From Anaerobacillus isosaccharinicus (lineage in GTDB: Bacteria; Bacillota; Bacilli; Bacillales; Anaerobacillaceae): a stretch of DNA of 64,000 nt. Each line of letters starts with the position of its first letter. The first letter of the stretch is position 1. Made by a program: the position numbers and the translations under genes. The notes under the pieces were generated by a model. The model had not been told where the DNA came from and made no database searches. It was given only the letters and a program-made list of their open reading frames with translations. This document shows positions 36,364 through 45,172 of the stretch, in pieces. The stretch is taken from NCBI RefSeq assembly GCF_001866075.3, contig NZ_CP063356.1:982164-1046163 (forward strand), read 5' to 3'.

Positions 36364-37482
36364 CTACCTCAAAAAGTCCATTAACGTCGGTTGAATAATT
36401 CTTGCTCCAGCTGCTAGCGCTGCACGGTGAACACTTTCTTGGGTTTTTAAGTCAATAATAACCTTTTCCATATCAGCATCTTCATTATTCGATAGAATTC
36501 TCTTTGCGATAACCTCTTGCTCCATGACGCGATCTTCAATCATTTCGACACGGTTCACACGCGCACCAAGTTCTGCTCTTTCGTTAACGACTTTATCCAT
36601 TTGCGTGCTTAAAGTGTTTAAAAACTTAGTCAAGTCTTCTGATTTTGAAGTTGGATCTTGAAGGGCTTTTTCTAGACGAATAAGCTCACCGAAAAAATCA
36701 TTCGAGAACACATTCGCAGGGTTAATGTTAACAGCAATATTAACTCCTTTTAACACTTCAATTTCAACTTTTTGACCGTTTGTTGAAACGGCTGTTCTGT
36801 CAGAAATAACGATATCATTAATTTTTAATGACTGAGTAATTTCATTGTTATCTTTTTCCAAATACTTATGACTGATGTTGATTGCACCATCAACATCTGC
36901 AATACTAAGCGTTTTCCCAGTCGCGCTAATAAAAGTATCATCTTTATCGAACGTGTATAATTCGCCGTTATAAGTAAGTTCTAATGACTTTAAATCGGGG
37001 CTGCCTGGTTTTAGCACATCTACACTTAAGTTCATTTTCGTAGCATCGACCGGCGCATTCGTCGTATTCGTCCCATTAAAAATAAATTTATTATTCGATT
37101 TTGTATTAGCTAATGCAATAAGGTGCTCCCTTAGCTGCTCTACCTCTTTTGACATATTCGCTCGTTGCGTGCTTTCATACGTATCATTCGAAGCTTGTAC
37201 AGTTAACTCACGAATACGATGTAACGATTGTGTGACTTTATCAAGTGTTGCATCTGCCGTATCCATCCAGTTATATACTTCACCTAGATTTCTTTTGAAC
37301 TGCTCAACTTCTGTTACTTGAGTACGGTAACGCATTCCGTTCATGGCAACTACCGGATCTTGAGAAGCACGGGATATTTTCTTACCTGTGGCAAGTTGAT
37401 CTTGAATATTGCTTAAACTTTTATAACTATTACTCATATGACGTAATGAGTTATTTGCTAGCATCGTTTGCGTAATTCTCAT
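36364..37482 (-). CDS. flgL: Flagellar hook-filament junction protein FlgL
   Basis: HAP3, which joins hook to filament below FlgK. The 372-residue protein starts MRITQTMLANNSLRHM, has the flagellin-like N-terminal helices (ISRASQDPVVAMNGMRYRTQV) and the C-terminal ARIIQPTLMDFLR. AGGTGA precedes the ATG. A 115-bp gap with an inverted repeat separates it from flgK. Confidence 0.95.
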   Translation of the reverse strand: MRITQTMLANNSLRHMSNSYKSLSNIQDQLATGKKISRASQDPVVAMNGMRYRTQVTEVEQFKRNLGEVYNWMDTADATLDKVTQSLHRIRELTVQASNDTYESTQRANMSKEVEQLREHLIALANTKSNNKFIFNGTNTTNAPVDATKMNLSVDVLKPGSPDLKSLELTYNGELYTFDKDDTFISATGKTLSIADVDGAINISHKYLEKDNNEITQSLKINDIVISDRTAVSTNGQKVEIEVLKGVNIAVNINPANVFSNDFFGELIRLEKALQDPTSKSEDLTKFLNTLSTQMDKVVNERAELGARVNRVEMIEDRVMEQEVIAKRILSNNEDADMEKVIIDLKTQESVHRAALAAGARIIQPTLMDFLR

Positions 37483-37501
37483 CTATGTTCACCTACTTCA
37501 T

Positions 37502-37596
37502 TAATGTAGAATGTAGAATGTAAAATGTAGAATTAGTGTGAGAGAAGCTTCGAAGCCTTTTTCAACTATTCTAAATTCTGCATTCTACATTTTGAA
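37502..37596. repeat. Intergenic ATG TAGA-type inverted repeat, copy 2
   Basis: TTAATGTAGAATGTAGAATG and AATGTAGAATT, then GAGAAGCTTCGAAGCC, then TCTGCATTCTACATTTTGAA. Same outer arms as the copy at 1596-1687; it fills the flgK-flgL gap. Confidence 0.75.
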
Positions 37597-37597
37597 T

Positions 37598-39475
37598 TTA
37601 CCTACCAACTAAGCCCATGCCGTTAATGATTTTGTCGAGCATTTCGTCGACCATTGTGATTGTTCTTGCGGCTGCGTTGTATGCGTGTTGGAATTGGATT
37701 AAGTTTGTCATTTCTTCATCAAGGGAAACGCCACTAACACTCTCACGGCGTTGGTCCACAGATAGACGTAATGTATCGGCATTTCGAGTCATTCGTTCTG
37801 CTTCGTTTGTGTTAACAGCCATATCACCGATAACCCCTTGGTAAAAACTTTGGACGTTTGTTGTTGTGCCACCAAAACTTAGGTTGGCATCTTTTACGTT
37901 AGCTAAAGCTAAGGCATTTGAACCGTCACCGGAGAATCCGATTGCCCGAGAGCCTACAAAAAGATCACGACTCCAATTATCTCCATCTTCAGGTGTGAGG
38001 CCATTTACATCAATTGTAATTCCGGAAATTGTTATTGTATTTGCAGTAAAGCTAGTCCAATTATCGTCATCAGAAGTATCAGTCGAATACTGCCATTGAC
38101 CTATTTCGTCCTCCATAACATAACGAACTGCTAATGTAACATTTCCAGTACCAGTATAAATTCCACTTAAAAGCGGTCCATTCTCTTCCATCCTTACATT
38201 AATAGAAGAATCACCTTTTGCCGAAGCTGCAATATTATCTAAATGCGACATGATTTTATCGGAAACTCTTAAACTAGACGCTGCTCCTTGGAAATTGCCT
38301 GCTCCAGGAACAAAACTACCAAAGTCAAAGAAATCAACCGGTGGGTCGGTTTTCTTTCCAGTAGCAATCTCGTTTAAATTCCAACCAGCGCGATGAACAG
38401 CATTAAACTCTTGAACAAAAGTGTGCACCATTTGGTCTAGATTACGCAACATCTCAGGATACAAGCCTTTTTCTTCGCCATTCTTTGTCATATATCCAAA
38501 AGCTTCAAGATCGGCCTTCAAATTCCCAACTGCGCGGAATGATTCTACATTAAAAATATTAACGCCACCTGATTTTTTATAATCAAAGTTTGGATCTTTT
38601 AGCGCATTTGCGGAAGCTACGTATACATGCTCTACTAAACCAGTATCTTCGTGGAAGGAAACTCTCATTTCATTTGCTTCCAAGCGTTTCCCATCTACTA
38701 AGGTTACGCCTAAGTCACGTCCATTTTCATCAATTAACTTAATTGTATATTTACCTTCAGCAATTTCTAATGCTTGACCACCGCTACCTACTTGTTCGAC
38801 TTTGACGTTTACAATTTGAGATAAGCGATCGACTAATGCGTCACGCTGGTCATATAAATCATTTGGCAAAAATCCATGTGGTTCAACAGAAGCAATCTGT
38901 TTGTTTAAGTTATTTATTTGTCTTGCTAAAGAATTTACTTCGTTTACCGTGACATTAATTTGACTTTTCATATCACGTTGCACTGCTTTAAGTGAATCCG
39001 CTGTATAATTAAACGTTTCTGCTACAGCAATACCACGTTGACGAACGACCGAACGCGCACCTGAATCTTCAGGATGAACTGACAAATCTTGTAGTGATGT
39101 CCAAAAACGGTCAAGGGTCTTAGCTAATCCATCTTCAGTCGGCTCATTCATAATGTCTTCCATCTTACTTAAAGCTACGTGTCGTGAATCCCAATATCCA
39201 AATTTACTAGTTTCTGCTCGGTACTGCATATCCAGAAACCCTTCACGAATACGTTGGATCGCTCCAGCTTTAACCCCAGTTCCAAGCTGACCAGGAATTG
39301 CCGGTTGGTTAAGTCCTGGTGTTGGGAATGGTTCTGTTTGCATGAAATTGACTCGCTGTCTGGAATAGCCAGGAGTATTGGCATTAGCAATGTTATGCCC
39401 TGTTGTATGTAACGCCGTTTGGTGTGTAAAAAGTGCGCGGCGACCTGTTTCTAATCCATGAAAAGTGGATCGCAT
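37598..39475 (-). CDS. flgK: Flagellar hook-associated protein FlgK
   Basis: HAP1, the first hook-filament junction ring. The 625-residue protein has the N-terminal FlgK helices (GLETGRRALFTHQTALHTTGHNIANANTPGYSRQRV split) and the C-terminal LIQFQHAYNAAARTITMVDEMLD motif. It is longer than the B. subtilis protein (507) because of an extra domain at about 390-520. GGAGG precedes the ATG; flgN lies 38 bp upstream. Confidence 0.95.
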   Translation of the reverse strand: MRSTFHGLETGRRALFTHQTALHTTGHNIANANTPGYSRQRVNFMQTEPFPTPGLNQPAIPGQLGTGVKAGAIQRIREGFLDMQYRAETSKFGYWDSRHVALSKMEDIMNEPTEDGLAKTLDRFWTSLQDLSVHPEDSGARSVVRQRGIAVAETFNYTADSLKAVQRDMKSQINVTVNEVNSLARQINNLNKQIASVEPHGFLPNDLYDQRDALVDRLSQIVNVKVEQVGSGGQALEIAEGKYTIKLIDENGRDLGVTLVDGKRLEANEMRVSFHEDTGLVEHVYVASANALKDPNFDYKKSGGVNIFNVESFRAVGNLKADLEAFGYMTKNGEEKGLYPEMLRNLDQMVHTFVQEFNAVHRAGWNLNEIATGKKTDPPVDFFDFGSFVPGAGNFQGAASSLRVSDKIMSHLDNIAASAKGDSSINVRMEENGPLLSGIYTGTGNVTLAVRYVMEDEIGQWQYSTDTSDDDNWTSFTANTITISGITIDVNGLTPEDGDNWSRDLFVGSRAIGFSGDGSNALALANVKDANLSFGGTTTNVQSFYQGVIGDMAVNTNEAERMTRNADTLRLSVDQRRESVSGVSLDEEMTNLIQFQHAYNAAARTITMVDEMLDKIINGMGLVGR

Positions 39476-39513
39476 TGGTGTTCCTCCATCTCCTAATAAA
39501 TCTGTATCATTGA

Positions 39514-40005
39514 TTACGCCTTTGAATCAAAAAGCGATCTCCCCATCGGCTCATCATCGTCTGTATTCGGTCTTCCATAATTTCCTGTATCTAATTCTGG
39601 TTGTAATACGTCAAGGGATAAGTTCACAAAACGTAACGAATCTTGAATAAGTTGCTGATTTAATTCGTTTTTTTTCTTTAATATTTCGATTTGTTCAATT
39701 AAATCTTTTTGCAAGCTTACTAATTCTTCTTTTTCCTCGTTTGTTACATGAGGAATTAGTTCGTTTAGTGTTCCGCCTTCTGTCACTAATCCCTTACCAT
39801 TGATAAAAAAACGTACTAGTCTAGCTCGTTCTTGCTCAAGCTGTTGAAGCTGCTTCAGAATTGCAGACTCTTTTTGTAATAAAGACCGTAAGTGAGAGAT
39901 GTCTCCCTTTGTTAACGACACTGTTTTTTCCTCAGCAAGATCATTAAATGTACGATGAACTTGCACTAATTTTTTCATGCAAACGATAATTAATTGGGCA
40001 GACAC
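39514..40005 (-). CDS. flgN: Flagellar export chaperone FlgN
   Basis: FlgN escorts FlgK and FlgL to the export gate. The 163-residue coiled-coil protein has a GTG start behind GAGGTG, with MSAQLIIVCMKKLVQVHRTFNDLAEEK at the N-terminus (split) typical of the Bacillus YvyG/FlgN. It lies between flgM and flgK. Confidence 0.9.
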   Translation of the reverse strand: MSAQLIIVCMKKLVQVHRTFNDLAEEKTVSLTKGDISHLRSLLQKESAILKQLQQLEQERARLVRFFINGKGLVTEGGTLNELIPHVTNEEKEELVSLQKDLIEQIEILKKKNELNQQLIQDSLRFVNLSLDVLQPELDTGNYGRPNTDDDEPMGRSLFDSKA

Positions 40006-40022
40006 CTTTCTTCACCTCAAGT

Positions 40023-40280
40023 CTATTCGTTCCAAAATTCGTAAAACTTCTTTGCTACTTCTTGTGGATTTACTTTATATTCCCCAGACTGTACTTGTGC
40101 TTTTAACTGTTCAACCTTTTCTTTTCTTTCAGTAGAAATCCTTGTTTCCTGTTGCATCAACTTTGCTTCTGTTGATATTTCTAATTTATCGGCCTTTTTA
40201 GAAACGTCTGCTTTTGGTTGTTGTTTTTCGATTGATTTTTTATAAATATTTTGAATGTTTCCGTACGGATTAATTTTCAT
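40023..40280 (-). CDS. flgM: Anti-sigma factor FlgM (anti-SigD)
   Basis: FlgM holds SigD inactive until the hook is complete. The 85-residue protein has the typical N-terminal MKINPYGNIQNIY and the C-terminal KVEQLKAQVQSGEYKVNPQEVAKKFYEF (split), the SigD-binding part. It is preceded by a SigD promoter, giving the usual feedback loop. Confidence 0.95.
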   Translation of the reverse strand: MKINPYGNIQNIYKKSIEKQQPKADVSKKADKLEISTEAKLMQQETRISTERKEKVEQLKAQVQSGEYKVNPQEVAKKFYEFWNE

Positions 40281-40322
40281 CTCGTCACCTCATTTGTTTT
40301 CACAAATTATTCTTTGTTATTA

Positions 40323-40349
40323 GTATCGTCAAAAAAAAAGATTAGTTTA
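40323..40349 (-). promoter_or_regulatory. SigD promoter of flgM operon
   Basis: Minus strand TAAA (40346-40349), 15 bases, GACGATAC (40323-40330), two mismatches to consensus, 43 bp before flgM. Confidence 0.75.
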
Positions 40350-40376
40350 GTTAAAACAAGAAAAATCTTGCAAGAA

Positions 40377-40404
40377 AAGACCGTTAGCATGTGCGCTAAC
40401 GGCT
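40377..40404 (-). terminator. Intrinsic terminator after yvyF
   Basis: Minus strand: CCGTTAGC GCACAT GCTAACGG TCTTTTC. It separates yvyF from flgM, so flgM is read mainly from its own SigD promoter. Confidence 0.85.
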
Positions 40405-40409
40405 AATTT

Positions 40410-40838
40410 TTACTTATCAAGTCTATTTTTTAGCGAGTGATAGGTTGTAATTTTTCTATTCTCTTCTTGTATCTTACGTTTTTCAAACCTTTTTTCACTT
40501 TCTAGTCGATCTAAGCCACCTGTAATATTCCCTTTGCACACGCTACAAATTCGGCCTTCGCGAATCATTGTATCGCAAGCTTCGCATGGGTATGATAGGT
40601 TTGGAAAGCTATGGAGCGAAATCCGGCCTTGTTTGATAAATTTATAAATTAGAGCTTGTTCTACTTCCGTTGCTTCTTCAACTTCTAAGATAGAGGCCAT
40701 TCGATTTTCCTTTTTCCTTACGAATTGATAAACAGCCTGAAAATCTTCTTCCTCTTGCTTATAACAATCTGGGCAAACATCACGGAAGTTCTTAACAAAT
40801 ATTTTGTTGCAACGCGGACAATTTAGTAAATCTGGCAT
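40410..40838 (-). CDS. yvyF: Flagellar operon protein YvyF (TIGR03826 family)
   Basis: The start chosen is MPDLLNCPRC (40838), with GGGGGA seven bases upstream. The 142 residues hold two zinc-ribbon Cys pairs (CPRC..CPDC and CEAC...CSVC) around a helix-turn-helix-like middle (ILEVEEATEVEQALIYKFIKQGRISL split). The gene is conserved between comF and flgM in Bacillus; its role is not defined. Confidence 0.88.
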   Translation of the reverse strand: MPDLLNCPRCNKIFVKNFRDVCPDCYKQEEEDFQAVYQFVRKKENRMASILEVEEATEVEQALIYKFIKQGRISLHSFPNLSYPCEACDTMIREGRICSVCKGNITGGLDRLESEKRFEKRKIQEENRKITTYHSLKNRLDK

Positions 40839-41015
40839 AAGTAGATCCCCCATTCGAATTCCTTTATATCTATTATATCGGCATTTTTTGCATTTTGATA
40901 AGGGGTTTGTGTACATTCCTTGGAATAGCCTAATATTTTTGCGAAAATAGGAACGTTTGTTCTTTTATTTAGTTTTCATTTGTGGTATACTAATTTCGAG
41001 AAAGGAGGGATTGTG

Positions 41016-41408
41016 ATGAGCGAAATGCAGTTAGTTTTACAATTGTTAAGTGAAATGGACAAGCGGTTTACTGAAAAGTTTGAACAGCTTGAAGGAAGAT
41101 TCGATCGGCTTGAAGGAAGATTTGATAAACTTGAAGCAAGATTTGATCTGCTTGAAGGAAGATTCGATAAACTTGAAGCAAGATTTGATCTACTCGAAGG
41201 AAGATTCGATAAATTTGAAGTAAGATTTGATCTACTCGAAGGAAGATTCGATAAATTTGAAGTAAGATTTGATCTACTCGAAGCCAAAGTCGATAAGTTA
41301 GACGCAAAAGTCACAATGGTTCATGATCAAGTTGTTCGTAACAGCGAAGCTATTGAACAATGTGTTACAAAGAACGATCTAAAAAATATCGTTAATCTTC
41401 TTAACTAA
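41016..41408 (+). CDS. Tandem-heptad coiled-coil protein, unknown function
   Basis: The ATG at 41016 (MSEMQLVLQLLSEMDKRF) has AAAGGAGG seven bases upstream. Of 130 residues, about 75 are near-perfect heptads E-[GAV]-R-F-D-[KLR]-[LF], at least ten in a row, with alternation (FDKLEAR/FDLLEGR) that mirrors a 42-bp tandem DNA repeat. The C-terminal part (VDKLDAKVTMVHDQVVRNSEAIEQ) also predicts a coiled coil. Such proteins resemble DUF1640/YlqD-like or tail-fibre trimers only in being coiled coils. It is on the opposite strand to all neighbours and overlaps comFC by 4 bp. Confidence 0.75.
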   Translation: MSEMQLVLQLLSEMDKRFTEKFEQLEGRFDRLEGRFDKLEARFDLLEGRFDKLEARFDLLEGRFDKFEVRFDLLEGRFDKFEVRFDLLEAKVDKLDAKVTMVHDQVVRNSEAIEQCVTKNDLKNIVNLLN

Positions 41409-42103
41409 CCACGGGCAACTGTTATAGAGAAAATCGGTCCAGCTCCACCCTGCTCTTTTAGCGTGTTTGCAGCTGAATAAAGCGTTGCCCCTGTTGTGTA
41501 GATATCATCAACAAGTAACACTGTTTTTCCTTGCAAGTCGTAAAGAAAGGATGGCACCATTTGAAACCTTTCTTCTCGATGTAAGCGTTCTTTACGACTT
41601 TTTTTACTTTGTTTTTCTGCTTCATCAGGTCTCATTAACGCTTCAATTATCGGATATGGCAGGCCTTCTGCTAGAGCTTTAGATTGATTAAAACTACGCT
41701 CATAAAGCCGACCTTTACTTAAGGGAATCGGTACGACTACATCAATTTCGAATTGCTCAGTTAAATTTTGTAATTCTGGCCGAAATAACTTCACGAGTTC
41801 GGCATCACCACGGTATTTCCACTTTGCGATTACTTCTTGTAAAAATTCATTGTACACATAGATAGAACGACTTTTTGTTAACGCTCCTTCACCCCAACGA
41901 ACACAATCATTACATAAATCACCTTTGCGATACTTGGCATCTAAGTTAAGGAACGGCCGACCACATTTTTCACAAAGATCACCGGTGATCTTTTCTAGTT
42001 TTTTTGTGCATTCTTCACATAGTTGCCTAGGAACAGAAATCCCAAAAACATGTTGCCAACTGATTTTTTCGATAAAAGGGGAATGGCACGACAAACAATG
42101 CAT
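41405..42103 (-). CDS. comFC: Competence protein ComFC (phosphoribosyltransferase fold)
   Basis: ComFC works with ComFA in DNA transport during competence. The 232-residue protein has N-terminal zinc-ribbon cysteines (CLSC, CEEC, CEKC, CNDC) and a C-terminal PRTase-type domain with VLLVDDIYTTGAT (about 190), the PRPP-loop signature, and VVVPIPLSKGRLYERSFNQS. It lies 1 bp after the comFA fragment, as in comF operons. It loses the comF promoter because of the prophage. Confidence 0.93.
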   Translation of the reverse strand: MHCLSCHSPFIEKISWQHVFGISVPRQLCEECTKKLEKITGDLCEKCGRPFLNLDAKYRKGDLCNDCVRWGEGALTKSRSIYVYNEFLQEVIAKWKYRGDAELVKLFRPELQNLTEQFEIDVVVPIPLSKGRLYERSFNQSKALAEGLPYPIIEALMRPDEAEKQSKKSRKERLHREERFQMVPSFLYDLQGKTVLLVDDIYTTGATLYSAANTLKEQGGAGPIFSITVARG

Positions 42104-42104
42104 C

Positions 42105-43052
42105 TTAAAAACCTCCTAGCTTATTCATCAATTTAATATGGTCGATCGCATCAAGCATTGCCTCTGTTTTTCCATAGTGAAAAAAGACAATGTCTCCTGT
42201 TGGGTGCTCAGCGCTTCGTCCGACTCGCCCTGAAATTTGCACTAAGGCACTTTCAGTAAAAACATCATCATCAGCTCCATATACTGCTACTGCAATGTTA
42301 GGGACTGTAACACCTCGTTCTAAGATGGTTGTTGTGACTAATAGTTGAATTTCTTTGTTACGGAATTTTTGAACTTTTTCACGGCGGATAGGGTCTTCAG
42401 AATGAACGCCATCTAAGGAGTGGAACTGTTTTTGGAGAATCGGAACGAGTTGGTTTAAAACGGTAACCGAGGGGACGAACAGAAAAGCTTGTTGGTTTGT
42501 GACTTCTCTTTTTTTAAGCCATTCGATGATGTTGATTGGGATATGACCTTTCTTTAGGAGTTTTCTCCAGTTGCCCGACCACTCTGGTCTCGGTACAGGA
42601 AGCAAAAAGCCGTGGTAACGCTTTGGGATTTTAACAATTTCTATATCGGGAGAATTCTGCAGTTTTTTATCTGGGGTTGCTGTTAAAAGAATTTTAGTGG
42701 CATTTTGTTTCGTTGCTTTGTCAGCAGCATATTTCAGCATTGGATCATATGAAAATGGGAAGGCGTCTACTTCATCAATGACAACAAAATCAAAGTGGTT
42801 ATTATATCTAAGGAGTTGATGCGTCGTTGCGATAACGAGTTGACCTTCTTTGCCACGATCTTCACTTCCCCCATACAAAGAAAGAACTGACACCTCTGGA
42901 AAGACCGCTTTAATTCGGGGTGTTAATTCATGGACAACATCACTTCTTGGCGTCGCAATAAGTACAGTTTGGCCAAGTTCAATCGCTTTGTTCATTCCTT
43001 CAAATAAGATTTCTGTTTTACCAGCGCCACAAACAGCTAACAATGAATACAT
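42105..43052 (-). pseudogene. comFA: ComFA, C-terminal part (5' part displaced by a prophage)
   Basis: ComFA is the DEAD-box-like ATPase that drives DNA across the membrane. The fragment has 315 residues; full-length proteins have about 450. Walker A (AVCGAGKTE), Walker B (DEVDAFPF), SAT-like LTATPDKK and motif VI (QISGRVGRS) remain. The reading frame starts at an ATG (43050-43052) four codons after the last codon that can be phage-derived; no Shine-Dalgarno precedes it. The N-terminal zinc-finger and DNA-binding region is absent and should lie beyond the right prophage end. Confidence 0.92.
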
Positions 43053-43077
43053 AGATTTTTTATACTCATTAATTTAG
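43053..43077. other. Left prophage attachment junction
   Basis: In the comFA frame the minus strand reads Ile-Asn-Glu-Tyr-Lys-Lys-Ser before the start Met, preceded by a TAA stop; none of that resembles ComFA. The core sequence shared with the other end cannot be defined from one junction. Confidence 0.7.
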
Positions 43078-43653
43078 GCTATCTACTATCTCCCCCACGA
43101 TCTTCTCTGCATCCCCTTGTTTATACTTCTCTATAAAATCACAGTAGATGATCTCTAGAACTCTTTCCAATGTAAAATGGTGATTAGGTTGCACTTGGCT
43201 CATATCAGCAAGGAACACTTCTCCTCTTAAAGCTTGTTTACGGTTTATGCGATAAGTAAAGTTCATTGACTCGTTTGTTTTAATTGTTTTCTTAACTACT
43301 AACTGCTCATCCTCAAAAAAAGTGAAAGTGTTTCTGCGTTCTTGAATTACTCCTCTGGTCGTTACTATTGTTTTCGTTTCTCGTTCCAGCAGCATATCGT
43401 AAATCAAATTAAAATTAGGTACCCGTTTTATTTGATTAATAAAATCATACCAAAGTAAGTCGAGCATTTTTTGCTGCGGAAAGATAGATCCACTCAAATC
43501 ACTTATATCCTCACATAAGATTTTCATCCTGAAGTAGGTACTTTTTGGAATGGTTAAGTCTAAAAATACAGTTGAGTAATTAATAATATTTAACCAGGTT
43601 GTTTTCATCTCCGAAGATTTTTGCAGTAGATTTTTTTTGCTGTATGCCTTCAA
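43069..43653 (-). CDS. Prophage protein of unknown function, last gene before the junction
   Basis: A 194-residue frame; TTG start (43651-43653) with GAGGAG seven bases upstream, which lies inside the preceding gene, so a 74-bp overlap. No family recognised. The sequence is mixed alpha/beta without membrane segment; basic N-terminus, acidic C-terminus. It forms the 3' end of the parM-like operon and may belong to the partition or replication functions. Confidence 0.6.
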   Translation of the reverse strand: MKAYSKKNLLQKSSEMKTTWLNIINYSTVFLDLTIPKSTYFRMKILCEDISDLSGSIFPQQKMLDLLWYDFINQIKRVPNFNLIYDMLLERETKTIVTTRGVIQERRNTFTFFEDEQLVVKKTIKTNESMNFTYRINRKQALRGEVFLADMSQVQPNHHFTLERVLEIIYCDFIEKYKQGDAEKIVGEIVDSLN

Positions 43654-44047
43654 TTTTGATCTCCTCGCCTTCTAGTCTGATTGCTTCTGTAAAGATTTTG
43701 AATGCTGCTCTCCTAATACTGCATTGCCAATCCACAGACTTACTAACAATTTCTGTGTATAACTCAGCATCAGGGTTAATATGGACCGTTAAATTACTTT
43801 CGGGATAATCAACTTCATAAAACTCATAATTAAAATCAAATGCTTTTCTAACCAGCTCAGTACAATACTTCTTTTCGGACAAACCTCTTAACCTGGAATT
43901 ATATAAAACTCTTCGTTTATCAACCTGTGAAACTACTATCTTAATATCGTGTTTTTTATCCGATCGTTGTTTTCTAGGTTTAGAGAATTTTGGCTTTTCA
44001 TTTGTGACTTTCTTAGTTTTATCATTAAACATTGGATTGAGGTTCAA
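43580..44047 (-). CDS. Basic prophage protein of unknown function
   Basis: 155 residues with a very basic N-terminus (KPKFSKPRKQRSDKKHDIKI) that suggests nucleic acid binding. TTG start with AAGGGG nearby; a second possible start is the ATG five codons on. It follows the ParR-like gene by 88 bp on the same strand. No family recognised. Confidence 0.55.
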   Translation of the reverse strand: MNLNPMFNDKTKKVTNEKPKFSKPRKQRSDKKHDIKIVVSQVDKRRVLYNSRLRGLSEKKYCTELVRKAFDFNYEFYEVDYPESNLTVHINPDAELYTEIVSKSVDWQCSIRRAAFKIFTEAIRLEGEEIKIEGIQQKKSTAKIFGDENNLVKYY

Positions 44048-44135
44048 GGCCCCTTCTCCCCCTCTCTCGGTTAAAAATATCGAATTATCTCTGGGTCATT
44101 GGGTCAACGGGTCAATAGGTTAGTCAGGGGAGAGG

Positions 44136-44363
44136 TCAAAACATATCAGAGATTACATTTAATTCTTCTGGTGACTTTATTACCTCAACTACTTTTCTTG
44201 GTAACTCATCCTCATTTGAAAAACTATTCTGCGATTGTTTATAGAGAAACAAGACATCCTTTACAAAGCCTGAAAAATTTGCGCTATTGCTTTTGCACCA
44301 ATCATAAAGCTCTTTTTGATGTGGACAATCAAGGTTAAATGATATGGGCTGCCGCTTAAACAT
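44136..44363 (-). CDS. ParR-like small partner of the actin-like protein
   Basis: A 75-residue protein whose start overlaps the end of the ParM-like gene by 8 bp. It resembles small adaptor proteins of type II partition systems in size and place: a basic N-terminus (MFKRQPISFNLDCP) that could form a ribbon-helix-helix, and an acidic tail (VVEVIKSPEELNVISDMF) that could touch the filament. The assignment is by context; no direct similarity is claimed. Confidence 0.55.
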   Translation of the reverse strand: MFKRQPISFNLDCPHQKELYDWCKSNSANFSGFVKDVLFLYKQSQNSFSNEDELPRKVVEVIKSPEELNVISDMF

Positions 44364-45150
44364 TGTAGATCACTCTACCCATCTTGTAGTAACCCATAGC
44401 GTTAGCATAAAGGGCGTTAGGCATCGGAGCTACATTTTCAAAATACGGCTGTAAATAATCAGCTAATACTGAAGCTTTACCTCCAACCGTCCAAATAACA
44501 TCTTCAGCTTCCCACTTCTTGCCTAGCTCCCCAGCAACCCGAGCGACTAACTGTTTATCATTAGTGCTTTTATTTGTTTCAAAACCAAAGTCTAAGGTGC
44601 CGGACTCACGATCGACGTAGCGGCGATTGTTTAAAGTAACATAATTAATCGTCTTGCTACCTCCATCAACAACCCTGATCAATCCATCCTGGGGTTTGCT
44701 CCAAAACGCAGCTCCACCTTCTACCGTTACATCCACAGACATAATGATGATTGTTTTCTTTTCACCGTTAACTACGATTTCATGTCTGCCCTGCAGCAGT
44801 TGCTTTAATTTCTTTTTGTTTTCTTCTTTGTGGCTAGTAACCGGTAAACCTGTGATCAATCTTACCTCAGTGACATCTGCTTGATGTAGTGCTGTTAATG
44901 CTAACAGTTTAGTATCATCGTGGTGCTTATGCTTAGTCATCATATATCGTCTAAAATCACTTTCTCGCTCAGCAAGATCTCCTACATAGTATTTTTCACT
45001 TTCAAATTCAACTTCTAGATCACCTCTAAAATATCCATTGTCAAGATTACGCTCTCTAGCTTCACCAACTACTGAAGAAAAATGAAACATCTTCTGGCCA
45101 GTAAAAATCTTTACATTTTTCCTTCCAAAATCTCCGCCTATAATATTCAT
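44356..45150 (-). CDS. ParM/Alp-type actin-like ATPase
   Basis: 264 residues with the actin-fold nucleotide motifs: phosphate 1 IGGDFGRKNVKIF (about 3-15), phosphate 2 RVVDGGSKTINYV (about 160) and adenosine VIWTVGGKASVLADYL (about 220). It is shorter than plasmid R1 ParM (320) but in range for Gram-positive Alp proteins. AAAGGAGGAAATG precedes the ATG. It heads an operon with a small overlapping gene, and an inverted repeat stands upstream. Such filaments segregate low-copy plasmids or, in some phages, move phage DNA in the cell. Confidence 0.82.
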   Translation of the reverse strand: MNIIGGDFGRKNVKIFTGQKMFHFSSVVGEARERNLDNGYFRGDLEVEFESEKYYVGDLAERESDFRRYMMTKHKHHDDTKLLALTALHQADVTEVRLITGLPVTSHKEENKKKLKQLLQGRHEIVVNGEKKTIIIMSVDVTVEGGAAFWSKPQDGLIRVVDGGSKTINYVTLNNRRYVDRESGTLDFGFETNKSTNDKQLVARVAGELGKKWEAEDVIWTVGGKASVLADYLQPYFENVAPMPNALYANAMGYYKMGRVIYNV

Positions 45151-45172
45151 CTACATTTCCTCCTTTGTTGTT

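Noticed and set aside
41068..41307. Short regular repeats that could be taken for a CRISPR array
   Set aside because: The repeats are 21/42-bp units without spacers and code for heptads in a gene with a good ribosome-binding site.
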